Below, in pieces: positions 1 through 12,018 of a stretch of DNA of 64,000 nucleotides (positions within the stretch are counted from its first letter, which is position 1; each line of letters opens with the position of its first letter). The translations under genes were made by a program, and so were the position numbers. The DNA is from Omphiscola glabra. Taxonomy: Eukaryota; Mollusca; Gastropoda; Lymnaeidae. Where the stretch lies: the NCBI GenBank assembly GCA_964017045.1, contig OZ024808.1, positions 1,637,666-1,701,665 of the forward strand, given 5' to 3'. The notes under the pieces were generated by a model. That model saw nothing but the letters and a program-made list of their open reading frames with translations, had not been told where the DNA came from and searched no databases.

Positions 1-100
1 AATTTTTTCTACCGCACATTTTAATATTGATCTACGGTTTGTTTTTTGAAGTCAAGAATAAACTATTTCTGTTTTAAACATTAAATTATTTGTTATTTAG

Positions 101-202
101 GATGTATCACTTGCTCATCAATTTGAGGAGCTAGTTAAAAGTGATGGCAGGTTTGAAATTGTCAGACCAGTGACCTTTGGCCTTGTTTGTTTTAGATTAA
201 AG
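101..202 (+). CDS. Second AADC paralog, penultimate coding exon
   Basis: Reads [18 protein letters not shown] through GLVCFRLK between a TTATTTAG acceptor and a GTAAGT donor. It corresponds to residues 380-413 of the minus-strand decarboxylase and differs at two positions. The earlier exons lie off the left edge, so the gene is partial only because of the window. Its function is inferred to be aromatic-amino-acid decarboxylation, but no active-site residue is in view. Confidence 0.93.
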
Positions 203-1353
203 GTAAGTAAAGAAAAAAGCATTTGTTGTTAGGGGTATAAAAATAAAGATCTCATATTAACTGCATGAATTAAACACATCTGTCTGATGAACTGACTTTG
301 TTGTGGGGAGAACTCTCTGACCTAACCACTTATGGATAGCCTAGGCCATTCACATAGTTTGACTGTACTGTAATGATTATTACATATAGCTCTTTATTAG
401 TGGTATTCAAAACTAGTGATGTTAAAACGGTAGGATTTTTTTTGTGTGTGTTGACATACTGGTTTTCTTTTTTAGAAATCCAGATTTAAACCGGTTTTTG
501 GTTTTTAAAATTAGACTTCACCACATTGTCCATTTTGGTGTGTGGTAGGGCGGGGGGGGGGGGGGGTGAATTCCCACACTGCACCCCTAGGACTTGACCC
601 CTATTTGCCACTCTAAACCTTGCCTCACAGCCATGTCAGATCAACATAATGTTTGATCAGACCGTACCATCCAGGGGCGTAGGGACAGGGAATGGAGAGG
701 GTTGTTAGTACTGAAAGGTTTGTATCTAGATGGGCTTTGTTGGGGTGTTGTTTTTTTCCGCATTTTCTGTCCATTTTATTTACATACTTGAACAGCTTTT
801 TTTATACAATTTACATTGTAGTTTTTGTTAATTTAGACGAAGAGATCTGCCAGCTTTTTAATTTCTATCACACAATAAAGACATGTAATAACAAGGCGAA
901 TACTCTTCCCATTAAATAAATCCAGTCACAATAAGGTTTTTACATCGGTCGGCTAGCTAATTTTTTTTCCTCTTTTCTTTATATTATATTATCGTAATTT
1001 AACAAATTTGGAAAAACCCGTATGTTTCACATCCTTAGTCAAAATGTTATGTCTCCAAATACTTTTTTTTTAAAAGTTTTTTGGTACTAATTTTCATAAT
1101 GAAATATTGACTTTAAAGTTTTTAATGGAACAAACTTATTGGAAAAGAGGGGTGACATTTCTTCTCCCCCCATTAAATAAAAATATTAGAAACATTTATA
1201 AAAACGAATGCTGTACATAACAAATGAAAATACTTAGACGCTTAATGTTGTACACAGTAAATCTTGACACTTAATATTGTAGTCTATATAGACAGTACAT
1301 CTTGACACTTCACGTTGTACACAGACAGTGAATCTTTACTTTTATTTTTCCAG

Positions 1354-1551
1354 GGAACCAATGAAATCAATGAAACACTTACAAAGAAAATAAATGATGA
1401 CCGAAGGATCCACCTGGTCCCATCCATGGTCAAGGACACATTCTTTTTACGATTCGTTGTTTGTGCCGAAAAAACCCAGGTTTCTGATGTTAAATTTGCA
1501 TGGTTAACAATACAAGAGCTGGCCGATAGTTTATTGTCCAATCCAAAGTAG
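1354..1551 (+). CDS. Second AADC paralog, last coding exon and stop
   Basis: Reads [12 protein letters not shown] through SLLSNPK and stops with TAG at 1549-1551, after a TTTTTCCAG acceptor. Same 198-bp length as the minus-strand last exon, with six residue differences in 65. No frameshift or stop is present, so the paralog looks functional at this end. The intron between the two visible exons is 1151 bp. Confidence 0.93.
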   Translation, partial: GTNEINETLTKKINDDRRIHLVPSMVKDTFFLRFVVCAEKTQVSDVKFAWLTIQELADSLLSNPK

Positions 1552-1618
1552 ATCAAGGAATTAAAACAATTCATTGCTTAACTGATATACTACCAGATTG
1601 AAAAAGCGTCTTTGGCTG

Positions 1619-1624
1619 AATAAA
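1619..1624 (+). promoter_or_regulatory. Candidate polyadenylation signal of the plus-strand AADC
   Basis: AATAAA lies 68 bp after the stop codon. The position is plausible, but this hexamer is common in AT-rich DNA. Confidence 0.4.
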
Positions 1625-2528
1625 ATTAAGGTCACATTTTCTAATTTAAGGTGTATGTACAAATTCAGTTGCAGTTTTCTTAAATATAAACATATTCTAA
1701 TGAGTAATAAATCATTTTGTAGGTAAATGAATTGTCTATAAGATAAACGTAAAACCTTTATACATTTAAGTTTTAGTAGGAAATTATTAATTGTTAAATT
1801 AGCATTTACAACAGAAAAACCATTTAAAAAATCATTAATGTGACAACTTACCAACTTATATAAATGTGCCTACTTACATATACATTTAAAATTTCCAAAA
1901 CATTTAAAGTCTTTTATTTCGTGGTTTACAAATAGTATATCCAATAATAAGAAAAATGCACCAAAGAACACAGAAACTAAAAAATATTTACACTTCCAAT
2001 CACTTATATGCCTTTAGTAACCCTGTCACTTGTTGCCACGGTGAACAAGTTGTACAATTTTGTAACTGGCTTCAAAATTAAATAAACATTATAAAAGCTC
2101 TTTTATAAAACATTCTGCCGATAGCATGTGGATCGAGAAGAAACATACTGTCGGTCAATTAAGATCTCGAACCAAATCGGGAATGGAATGATATAAATAT
2201 TTGACTCAATCTACTACGATACAAATATTGGCGCTACCAGTGGCTCGTGGCCATAACGAAAGAAACGCCCCAGGGGCTCATGGTAGTTAACCAGTTTAAA
2301 AAAATGGCGAATCAAATGTTTACTAATTTCAGGGCTTCAACAAATCTCAAGTAAATGTTTTATGCAAAAATATGGTGGACAATTGACGGGTATTTTTATT
2401 TTAAATTATTATATTGTAGGTATATAGGGCCTTGGCCCTATGTTAATTATGTTATATTGCAAAAAAAATTATTTTGAAAATTTTTAACAAAAATCCAATT
2501 TAGATAAAAATCATTCTTGATGAATCTT
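1625..2528. other. AT-rich 3' flank with no recognised gene
   Basis: Unique-looking AT-rich sequence downstream of the plus-strand decarboxylase. I see no coding exon, transposon end or array here. Confidence 0.5.
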
Positions 2529-3083
2529 AGCTCAACTAAACTTTATATATGTCTTAGTTGAACTAAACTTTATATATGTTAGTTGAACTAAACTCTTTAT
2601 ATGTCTTAGTTGTCTAAACTCTTTATATGTCTTAGTTGTCTGAACTCTTTATATGTCTTAGTTGTCTAAACTCTTTATATGTCTTAGTTCAATTAAACTC
2701 TTTATATGTCTTAGTTCAACTAAACTCTTTATATGTCTTAGTTCAACAAAACTCTTTATATGTCTTAGTTCAACAAAACTCTTTATATGTCTTAGTTCAA
2801 CTAAACTCTTTATATGTCTTAGTTCAACAAAACTCTTTATATGTCTTAGTTCAACAAAACTCTTTATATGTCTTAGTTCAACTAAACTCTTTATATGTCT
2901 TAGTTCAACTAAACTCTTTATATGTCTTAGTTCAACTAAACTCTTTATATGTCTTAGTTCAACTAAACTCTTTATATGTCTTAGTTCAATTAAACTCTTT
3001 ATATGTCTTAGATCAACTAAACTTTTTATATGTCTTAGTTCAACTAAACTCTTTATATGTCTTAGTTCAACTAAACTCTTTAT
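2529..3083. repeat. 27-bp minisatellite, about 20 copies
   Basis: Unit contains AACTCTTTATATGTCTTAGT. As 27 is a multiple of three, several frames stay open on both strands; no gene is implied. The first copies are less regular than the core. Confidence 0.95.
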
Positions 3084-3823
3084 GCAACTTAAAATTAAAA
3101 AGTATTTGAAAACATAAATAATACTCATCTATTCCCCACCCCTCTCACCCCACTAGAACAATTGATATCTGTTGGCATGATTTACTAGCATGGATTCTAT
3201 TGTGTCAAAATTCCATATCTTTTATTAAGAACCATACATATGTTTTACTCACCTGACCTACTGTAAATTAAAAAAAAATATCTGTGATTGTTTTTCAACA
3301 CCCCCCCCCCCTCCCCCATTTATTTTTTCTTCCACTTTTTTGGTATTATAATTTTTATTTTATTTGAGATCCTTTATTAATGCCAACCAACTCATGCATG
3401 TCATCAATTTTTAATAAACAGACATTTTGTTCATGCCTAAAAGATTTTGATGTTCATTAAATTATGAGGCATTTCAACCAGGGTCTTTGGGATTTCAAAT
3501 GTTTTTTTCTATTAATTAATTATTTTTAAAAATATGTGTACCATATATATAGATATATATATAGCCTATATATATGTATAGATAGTGTACTTCATTATGT
3601 CAAGCAAAAGATGGATATAACTGAGAGAATTTCATTTTCCATGTTTTTAAAAATTACTTTAGGTGTGATTTTCTGATTTTAGAACAATGTGTCAAGGGGG
3701 GTGGGGTAGCCACATGCAATAGGGAAATAGATTACAAATAAAAAAATTTATGACAGCAAATTCAAGTCCCTTTGAGTTCCACTTTAGGAACAGGCCTTAG
3801 AATTGACAACGTTTCTCTCCTGC

Positions 3824-4098
3824 TTAGGCCAAGAGAATGTAGTGTCCATTTTTCAATGCTTACTTCTGCTGCTTGGGCCAAGAGAATGTAGTGTCCATTT
3901 TTCAATGCATATAATTAATATAATTATATGTGCCGCTAGGGGCCAGAGAATGTAGTCTTCATTTTTCAATGCCAACTTGTGCTGCTAGGGCCAAGAGAAT
4001 GTAGTCTCCATTTTTCAATGCCTATAATATGTGCTCAGAGAACGTAGTCTCCTTTTTTCAGTGCCTACTTGTGCTGCTAAGGGCCAGAGAATGTAGTC
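3824..4098. repeat. Imperfect tandem repeat, about five copies
   Basis: Degenerate units of roughly 50-65 bp sharing CCAAGAGAATGTAGT and CATTTTTCAATGC. Much more decayed than the other arrays, so probably older. Confidence 0.8.
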
Positions 4099-5080
4099 AA
4101 ACTACTATAACTTTCTGCAGATAAATTATAAATTGCTTCTTCAATATACTTTAACACATTTTTTTTTTACCAAATCCATAAAATTTATTTTTAAATTGAA
4201 GATTTTAAGAATTATTATTTCTAAAATTAATACCAAAAAATAGTTTCCGCATGATAATTAAAATGCTATTTCATATACAAGTTTTAAAAAAAATTTTTTA
4301 CTGGATTTTTATCTAAAACTAAAAGAATTTCTTTTTTTTTTTTGTAAAGTACACGCAGCAAATGGGTGGGGCATGTTTATTATTCTGATATTAAAAAGAG
4401 AAAATCAGTTTGGAATCAAATGAATATAGGCTAAGTATTTTGTTTAAAAACTCAGTTATTCAGGAAACTTTGTTACAAAAGTAGCACATTTGAAAACGCT
4501 TTCGATGTAATAATTGATGAGACGTGACGTGCACTCCACGGTCACTTGCACTTCACGGTCACGCGCACTATTTGTACGCGTCCCATGCTTTTTAAGGAAA
4601 AAAAAATGATTTTTAAAAAATTCGTTTATCTAACGCAACATACATTGAGTCAAGTAATTTGTTCTTATATTGTGACCATAGAATGGAAAAGTCCACGTTA
4701 GTCTCCAAGCCAGAACTCTCATGATGATTCTAGCTGTACTTATTCTAGTTATTAGGCTTATGAATTAATAATAGAGAGGAAGAACAAAACGCTGATAAGA
4801 TTATTGATTGGTTTATATTTTACGAACGAAGTGGCTATTCGCACCCGGGAAGTGAGAGGTTGGGATTAAAAAAACTATTCAAAATATTATTGTTGGGTTT
4901 GTAAGACAAAGTGAGGTATCAAATGAAAGATAATTGAATAGACTATATGTTTGTAAACTTACTTCTTCAGTTTAACTAAAATAAATTACCACAAATGACA
5001 TCCGAATAGCATTGAGTCAAAATGGACCCGGACACGCAGTGCCGCCATTAACACCCGGGTCCCATTAGTAAAAATGCACC
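4099..5080. other. AT-rich intergenic sequence
   Basis: No gene or clear repeat seen. A short pair of copies of a CACTKSMACGGTCACKYGC-like motif is present near 4530-4570. Confidence 0.4.
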
Positions 5081-5280
5081 AATCCCCCCCATCGTCACAA
5101 ATCGTCACAAAAAGTTAGACCCCCCCCACTTTTTCAAATATAACGTCACAAATCTCTGCACCACCCCCATCCCCCTATAAAAGTCTCTGTGTCCACTAGT
5201 GTCCTTTTACAAACCCCTTAAGAAATTACCTCCCATGGATAACAAATTACTGCACCCGTGTCAGAAACATTTCACTAGAA

Positions 5281-6155
5281 CAGTACCTCCCCTGCCCTGG
5301 GGTGTGGAAGACCAGAAAATTGTATTCAGTGGCGTAGCTAGGGGGTGCGGACCACATTGGTCGACACCATCTCAGGGGGTGACATCAAACTGTAAAATTG
5401 CGTAATTACAGAAAACACACTGCTCGGTCTAACCGAAATTCATAAAAGGATATCAGATGACACAAACATTTTCCACCCATGTAACCAATAAAATGCGTAC
5501 TTTATTTTTTTTTTTAAATATCAAGGTTGATGCGACAGCAATTAGGTCACCTTATTATTAGGTCAGAAACTCACCTTTTTGACCTTGTTCAACGCCGAAT
5601 GAAGTCTTCGGTAACTTTTGTAAGTGACAAGAAGCTATAGGCCTATTTATCTAAATTCTGATAAATAAAACTATCCTTTAATAACAATGTGCTATTCTAA
5701 GTACATCTCACAGTTCTTAAATAAGTACATTTACCTCTTGACGTTCAATTAATTTGTTTTTGTTCTTGTCATTGCTATACTGTGGACTAAGTTTAACAAG
5801 AAGAATTGCATTGTAGAAAAGGTGAGCGGGGGGGGGGGGGATGACCCCACGAGCTTACCAGACCGGGTAACACCAACCCTAGCTAAGCAACTGATTGTAT
5901 TTGCTGCCATTACTAATTTTATGCATTTTGATTAGCAGCAGTAATTTATGTTTTTCTTAAGAATTTTGTTGGCGCATTGCTTGTGTTGGTAATTTTTTTC
6001 CCTTGTTTATAAAAAGTTAATTAAAGAAATAAAACTACGATAGCTAAATTATTTAATTATTTTAAATTTTATTACAATGTAATTTATACGGTTGGGGGAG
6101 GGATATTTAAAACGGAGTGGGCCCGCAGCGCTGAAAAAAAGTTTAAGAGCCCCTG
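5281..6155. mobile_element. hAT-like element nested in composite copy 1, partly deleted
   Basis: Flanked by CACTAGAA (5273-5280) and CCCTAGAG (6156-6163), a decayed 8-bp duplication. The left end is shortened relative to the copy at 33991. It in turn contains the 5327-5893 element. Confidence 0.6.
5327..5893. mobile_element. Innermost hAT-like element with perfect 8-bp duplication
   Basis: Starts CAGTGGCGTAGCTAGGG and ends CCCTAGCTAAGCAACTG. The flanks 5319-5326 and 5894-5901 are both ATTGTATT, an exact 8-bp target duplication as expected of hAT elements. No transposase is encoded, so it is non-autonomous. Confidence 0.8.
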
Positions 6156-6547
6156 CCCTAGAGCATTTTCCAAGATACCCCCTCCCCCCAGCAGCGGTCA
6201 ACCATTTTTTCCACTCTATCCCAGTTCCCGTGTCCACATTTAGCCATACATTCTCATGACTGTCATTGTAACTACATTCATGATTCAGATTCTTCTACTT
6301 TGCGTCCTGTAAATTGATCAGAGGCCATTTTGGGACCTCGCATACCTGTACTGATTCTCTCAGTGATAGTAGTTTTAAAATATAATAATTATAATTATTG
6401 TATAAAATAATAATGTTAAAAATGTCTGTAATTTAGAGTTAGTACGTGCAATTCTTTACTACAATATTCCGCTTTTCATGTGACGTCACATGGCTTGAGG
6501 TCTCCCTTCCCCCTCGTAACGCATCGTCACAAATTTCCGACCACGCC

Positions 6548-6930
6548 CCCCCCCCCCCCCCCGCCCTTTTTTTTTTCTTCTTCTTTTTTTTTTACGAGTG
6601 ACGAATGGCCTCGAACTATATCTTTATCTTTTCCTAAATACATATTTTGTTTTTAAATTTTAATTTGAACTAATTATTTCGTTGGTTAACTACTTTATTA
6701 ATAAATGATTTTTTAAAAATATCTCCATTAAAAAAAAAAAGATAATAATGAGGGATTGCTCGAAGTAACTGCGTAGTAAATAGTGATGACCAGGGTTCAA
6801 TTTGTTTGCGCATGCGGCATAACTCCGGCACCGGATACAGCATATGTTATTCTTGTTTATCTTATGCTACAACGATTTCATTAGAGATGGGCAAGCTGGT
6901 TAGCTGAATAAGCCCCTCAAAAAAATCTGA
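6548..6930. other. Low-complexity and AT-rich spacer
   Basis: Starts with a long C run and a CTT/T-rich tract, then AT-rich sequence up to the U2-like repeats. No gene seen. Confidence 0.5.
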
Positions 6931-7423
6931 CCCCTTCTCGGCCCGCTGGCTAAGATCAGGATGTAGTGTCTGTTCTTATCACCCCCGGGTTACCAAACTT
7001 GGTGGAATGAACACGATTACCTGCTTGATTTTCAGCCTGGGTCGGGACGGTCGGTAAGAAGAGAAATAGTGAGAGACCTACGCCTACGCCCACTAGTCAG
7101 TCCGATTGCTTCTCGACCCGTTGGCTAAGGTCAGGATGTAGTGTCTGTTCTTAACCCTTAGGGACACCAAACCTGGTGGAATGAACATGATTACCCGCTT
7201 GATTTTCAGCCTGGGTCGTGACGATCAGTAAGAAAAAAACAAATGAGAGACTCCCCCCCCCCCCCCCTCCCAAGTCTGATTGCTTCTCAACCCGTTGGCT
7301 AAGGTCAGGATGTAGTGTCTGTTCTTAACCCTTAGGGACACCAAACCTGGTGGAATGAACATGATTACCCGCTTGATTTTTCAGCCTGGGTCGGGACGAT
7401 CGGTAAGAAAAAAACAAATGAGA
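6931..7423 (+). repeat. Three tandem 175-bp repeats with a U2 snRNA-like head
   Basis: Copies begin near 6931, 7104 and 7278. Each opens with a stretch resembling the 5' end of U2 snRNA: CTTCTCGGCC, GGCTAAGATCA, then GTAGTGTCTGTTCTTATC in copy 1. The likeness ends after about 50 nt. The remaining ~125 bp (GGTGGAATGAACA, CAGCCTGGGTCGGGACG) is shared by the copies but is not U2. The Sm site and 3' stem-loops of a real U2 gene are missing, so these are not functional U2 genes. A U2-derived SINE-like or retro-pseudogene origin is inferred. Confidence 0.7.
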
Positions 7424-7484
7424 GACACTTAAGCGAAAACTGAAGAGGAACTACCCCCAGAACCCTTACAAAAACAAAAAAGAT

Positions 7485-8371
7485 GGGCAACCATGTTTTC
7501 CAAAAAAGCTACAGCAGTAGCGAAGGTGAGTGAAAAGTAAAATTTGCCATACTAAATAATATAAATCATGAAATACTTCTTATTAATTAAATGAAGAACT
7601 AAGCTCTTAAGTTTAATCAAATTTTAATCAAACTAATACATGAAATTTAATATTCCTTGTAAAAATGTTGGCAATTATTGGTTCAATTCTTGTACTCAAA
7701 GCACCCCTAATCTCATTTAACAAGCAAGAAATATTTATAACAAATATATTTATCAATTATTTTTGTTACGTTTACTAAGACTAAAAAATTCTCAATGACG
7801 TCTGACAACATATAAAGCGTTCACATTACATATTTGTAATGCATTTTAATTTAATATTGATTATATGTTCAATCATAATCATATAGGAGTTTTATATATA
7901 ATAATACCGGTAACACATAAGTAAAATGTTGGACAAGAAATGTTTTCATAAAATATATTTTTTATCATATATAAAAAAAGATATTTACACAAACCTCCAG
8001 AGCTCATCCTCAGATCTTAAAATAACCTGTTTTATTTCAACAAGTTTGTTGTGTGTCTGACTGTTGTGTGTCAGGCTGTTGTGTGCCAGACTGTTGATAT
8101 CTCTCACAAAAACTGTTTATGACTTTATCACTAGTATTAAGATTTCACTAAATATTTAATGATGTCTGCTGTCTGTCTTAAGCACTCATCGTCACTGGTT
8201 TATCTTGCAGGTTAGAGACAAGACTAAACTCTCACTGGAGAGATTAAAGATGGTGAAGGTGGAGAGCGGCTCCCTTGTGTTGGAGAATGAACAGCAATGA
8301 CAGTGGTACAAGAAATGTCTTGATGAGGAAGCCAATCATGTGGTCCAGGCCTTGTTGGCTAAAAGGTAGAT
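7485..8371 (+). pseudogene. Two-exon fragment resembling the start of NCKAP5, with in-frame stop
   Basis: A short exon-like ATG segment (about 7489-7521, MFSKKATAVAK) ends at GTGAGT. A second exon follows a TTGCAG acceptor (about 8211-8367). It reads VRDKTKLSLERLKMVKVE, GSLVLENEQQ, a TGA stop near 8298-8300, then QWYKKCLDEEANHVVQAL and LAKR before a GTAGAT donor. The segment after the stop resembles the ERCLDEVANQVVQALL coiled-coil start of Nck-associated protein 5; this likeness is from memory. The stop and the lack of any following exon suggest a decayed duplicate. It could instead be part of an unrelated gene with a sequence error. Confidence 0.45.
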
Positions 8372-8868
8372 AACTTAAAAATGGTTGTTTCTGTGCGTAC
8401 GTCATATGTAACTCTACTTGTTGGTTTAATACATTTAATAAAATATATGATCTATTTATTGCTTATAATATCAATTAATTTTATTAAAGACCAGCATTCA
8501 TTTTTAATTTTTCTTTTAACAAATAAAAAATTTAATAAATACCGTACTTTAAAATGTGTGTTTATAAATATATGGAATTGTTAATAACTTATTTATTGCA
8601 ATCAATATATGTAAAGATTGCTTAATATCTATATGTGGGCTCTTGTCTGAAGTAGACTCTAATTAAACTTGATCATGGACAGGATGTACCATGTTAGTTC
8701 ATCTTAAATTTTTACAATATTTTTTAAAAAAGAGTTATATATATATATTATGCTGTTTTTTTAAACCTTTATTAATACCCTGAAATTTTAATTGCTTTTA
8801 AATTGTTTTCTAGATTCAACTTTAGAATGAACGTTAAGCTACCCACCTGGACCCAGCACTAGCCACTG

Positions 8869-9166
8869 TTTGATCCAAGAATTGATCAACCAACACCAAC
8901 CATTGTTAGATAGACTAACAGATCAACCAACACCAACCATTGTTAGCTAGACCAACAGATCAACCAACACCAACCATTGTTAGCTAGACCAACAGATCAA
9001 CCAACACCAACCATTGTTAGATAGACCAACAGATCAACCAACACCAACCATTGTTAGATAGACCAACAGATCAACCAACACCAACCATTGTTAGATAGAC
9101 CAACAGATCAACCAACACCAACCATTGTTAGATAGACCAACAGATCAACCAACACCAACCATTGTT
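8869..9166. repeat. 37-bp minisatellite, about 8 copies
   Basis: Unit contains CAACCAACACCAACCATTGT, then TAGATAGACC or TAGCTAGACC. Nearly identical copies, so recently expanded. Confidence 0.95.
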
Positions 9167-10238
9167 ATCAAAGGAATAAAAAAAACTCACCAGCTGAGGT
9201 TAGTGTCAAGGTCATGGAATCAGTGGTAGAGTGTGTGGGTTGATTTGGGAGAAATGAGGTATGTGAGCGAGGTGAACGATTGTCATGTCACGGATGGGTG
9301 AATGACTTGTGAGATGTTTAAGGTATAAAAGAGGGTTTAACTGTTCATGTCAGAGAGAGAGATTATTATGTTCGAGAGATAGGCTGTATTATTAGGTTCA
9401 CGAACCTGGAGAGTGAAAGATCATGACTGAGGGAGATAACTTGTTTGGAGAGCTGAGGTATTTTCTTCGCTCTCAAATGGATGGACGTTTGATAGCTGAA
9501 GTTTGAGTGCATGCCTGTGAATATCGAGTTCTTTTACATGTATACATTCACCGATGTCCAAGTGGATTCGTGATTATGTAATAAAGTATTATAGTGTACT
9601 CTGAACCGTGTTGTCTCTTCATGTCAGAGAGAGGGAGACAATTATTGTGAAGTAATATCATGTACCAACAAGGCCTAGACAACGAGTATATTCTTTCGGC
9701 CCAAAGAATATTTGACAGTTGGCTCCAATTTTTTTAGGGTTAAAATGAATAGAAATCTTTACTTAAAATAAATTATTTACACTTAAAAAATAAAAACAAA
9801 TTTGGAGTGTAAAATTAAAACATGAAAAGTTCAACATTAATGCTCTATCCAAAAAAATTAATTTAGGCTTAAATCCAAAATTGTTTACCCTATAACTTTT
9901 GCTGCGCATATAGAATTCCATAATAGTAAAATAAATAATCAAAATAAAGTTATTAAAAGACCAAACACATGTTAATGTAATTGCTTACTCTGATCTAAAA
10001 TGTAATTATTTTTTTTTAAACCAGCAGAATGTCTAACTCAGAAAGACGAAGTACATGATCTTTGGAGGGACTCATTGGATTCTGAGGGTCTGAGTACATG
10101 ATCATTGGAGGGACTCATTGGATTCTTGGGGACTGAATACATCTTGGAGTCACGATTAGGAGCTCATTGAAACCAAATAATTGCATTCATTACATTTAAC
10201 TGTTATATATATATTTAAGTATGATTATTACACTAATT
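9167..10238. other. Intergenic sequence without a recognised gene
   Basis: Moderately GC-rich stretch to about 9720, then AT-rich. Two copies of a ~42-bp GTACATGATCWTTGGAGGGA unit lie near 10050-10135. No exon signature found. Confidence 0.4.
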
Positions 10239-10300
10239 CAGTGGTTCTCAACCTGGGGTTTGGGAGTGCTGTCCAACCTTTTTGATTCTTTGGGTAAAAA
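10239..10300. mobile_element. hAT-like left terminus
   Basis: CAGTGGTTCTCAACCTGGGG is the typical terminal motif of this hAT group. The matching right end was not found, so only the terminus is called. Confidence 0.4.
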
Positions 10301-10499
10301 AAAAAGTTCTACGAAGCCTTTGGCGGCACATGACATCTCAAAAGAAATATATTTTAAAAAACTTTTTAGAAAATTATTCACATTTTTAATACTTCTTACA
10401 TTATGCATAAATAATCATATAAACAATACCATTATCAGATCATCAAGAATAGAAATAAAGCTAATAAAAACTGTGGCAATAATTTTATGATACATTTGG

Positions 10500-11274
10500 C
10501 TTTGAAATGTAATTAATTGTTTCTTAACTTGAGTCAGTTTTCAGTAGCACCTGGCCACATTAGATTTTCTAAATATTCACCAGTCAAAGTGTTCAATTCT
10601 CTGGACTTACACTGTTAGTCTTTACATAGAATCCAGTTTCACTTACGTAGGTGCTTCCAAAGACACTGTCAATTTTTTGTTGCAACAGATCCATAGTTGG
10701 GGAAATTCATCAGATGAAACATACATCATCCAAAATTCATTTGGCCACTCATTCTTAGATTTGTTTATTAAAAAAAAATGCATTCAAGAATGGTCCCTAA
10801 TGTCTCACAATTCCTACCTGTCTCAATTGCACTAACTACAAACAAACACAGCTTGTATCTTACTTTATACTCATTGAACGTCTCATACTCTGATCTCAGA
10901 ATACCAGGTACTTGTCCCCAAAGTCACAACAATACCGGATGGACACACTCTCCCATACCTGGCTAGACTACCTGTTTTAATAACATGGCACCCAAAATGG
11001 TTCGCTCACCCACAATAGAAATTTGTGACACCTTTAGTAAACTAGTTCATCCCAACTCCCATCTCAAATACTCTGACCACAAATCTTTCCTGTCATATTA
11101 TTATCATCATAAAAAGCACAGTTGGTTTGGAGGGGGGGGGATGGACATTTTTAGGGTGATCAAATAGCTACACATCAAGTAACTTTTGGTTTCCCTATTC
11201 ATCTTTCTCAACGCTGCTGTTAGTAATTATACCCTATACCCAGTGACCCCTCCCCCGTACAAGCAATAGAAAAG
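10500..11274. other. Intergenic sequence without a recognised gene
   Basis: No supported exon. A G run lies near 11132-11140. Sequence just before the 58-bp array looks unique. Confidence 0.35.
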
Positions 11275-11275
11275 A

Positions 11276-11801
11276 GGAGAAGACAGTATCAAATTTCATG
11301 TCTCCCCATGTTACTGAATGGTTGCTCTGCTGATGTGAAGACAGCACCAAATTTCATGTCTCCCTATGTTACTGAATGGTTGCTCTGGTGATGTGAAGAC
11401 AGTATCAAATTTCATGTCTCCCCATGTTACTGAATGGTTGCCCTGCTGATGTGAAGATAGTATCAAATTTCATGTCTCCCGGTATTACTGAATGGTTGCC
11501 CTGCTGATGTGAAGACAGTATCAAATTTCATGTCTCCCGATCTTACTGAATGGTTGCCCTGCTGATGTGAAGACAGTATCAAATTTCATGTCTCCCGATA
11601 TTACTGAATGGTTGCCCTGCTGATGTGAAGACAGTATCAAATTTCATGTCTCCCGATATTACTGAATGGTTGCCCTGCTGATGTCAAGACAGTATCAAAT
11701 TTCATGTCTCCCGATATTACTGAATGGTTGCCCTGCTGATGTGAAGACAGTATCAAATTTCATGTCTCCCGATATTACTGAATGGTTGCTCTGCTGATGT
11801 G
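11276..11801. repeat. 58-bp minisatellite, about 9 copies
   Basis: Unit contains ACAGTATCAAATTTCATGTC and TGAATGGTTGCCCTGCTGAT. The first two copies are most diverged; the period is exactly 58 bp in the core (for example 11511 to 11569). Confidence 0.95.
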
Positions 11802-11935
11802 CTTAATAAAATTACTGCTACCAATGCAGGCCCCACTCCTTAGATTTTCTGACGTCCCCATTTTCACTATGAAATGTTTAATTTTTTCACATATAAAAAA
11901 ATTTAAGCTATTGCATACCATTTAAAATCAGTTCG

Positions 11936-12018
11936 CAGGCTTCAGGTTGGACAGCACTGGCCTGCAGGCTTCAGGTTGGACAGCACTGGCCTGCAGGCTT
12001 CAGGTTGGACAGCACTGC
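11936..12018. repeat. 29-bp tandem repeat, 3 copies
   Basis: Unit contains GCAGGCTTCAGGTTGGACAG. Confidence 0.9.

Larger units (their letters stand above)
5083..6547. mobile_element. Composite transposon, copy 1 (terminal repeats lost)
   Basis: Matches the element at 33762-35339 along most of its length, including the same internal nested insertions. Both outer ends have decayed: the terminal inverted repeat seen on the other copy is absent. No transposase is visible; all ORFs are short. Contains two nested hAT-like elements (5281-6155 and 5327-5893). Confidence 0.75.

Noticed and set aside
2636..3128. LNSLYVLVQ-repeat proteins on both strands
   Set aside because: 27-bp minisatellite; both strands and two plus frames open equally.
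6931..7423. Functional U2 snRNA genes
   Set aside because: Likeness stops after about 50 nt; the Sm site and 3' stem-loops are missing, and the copies have mutations in the 5' region.
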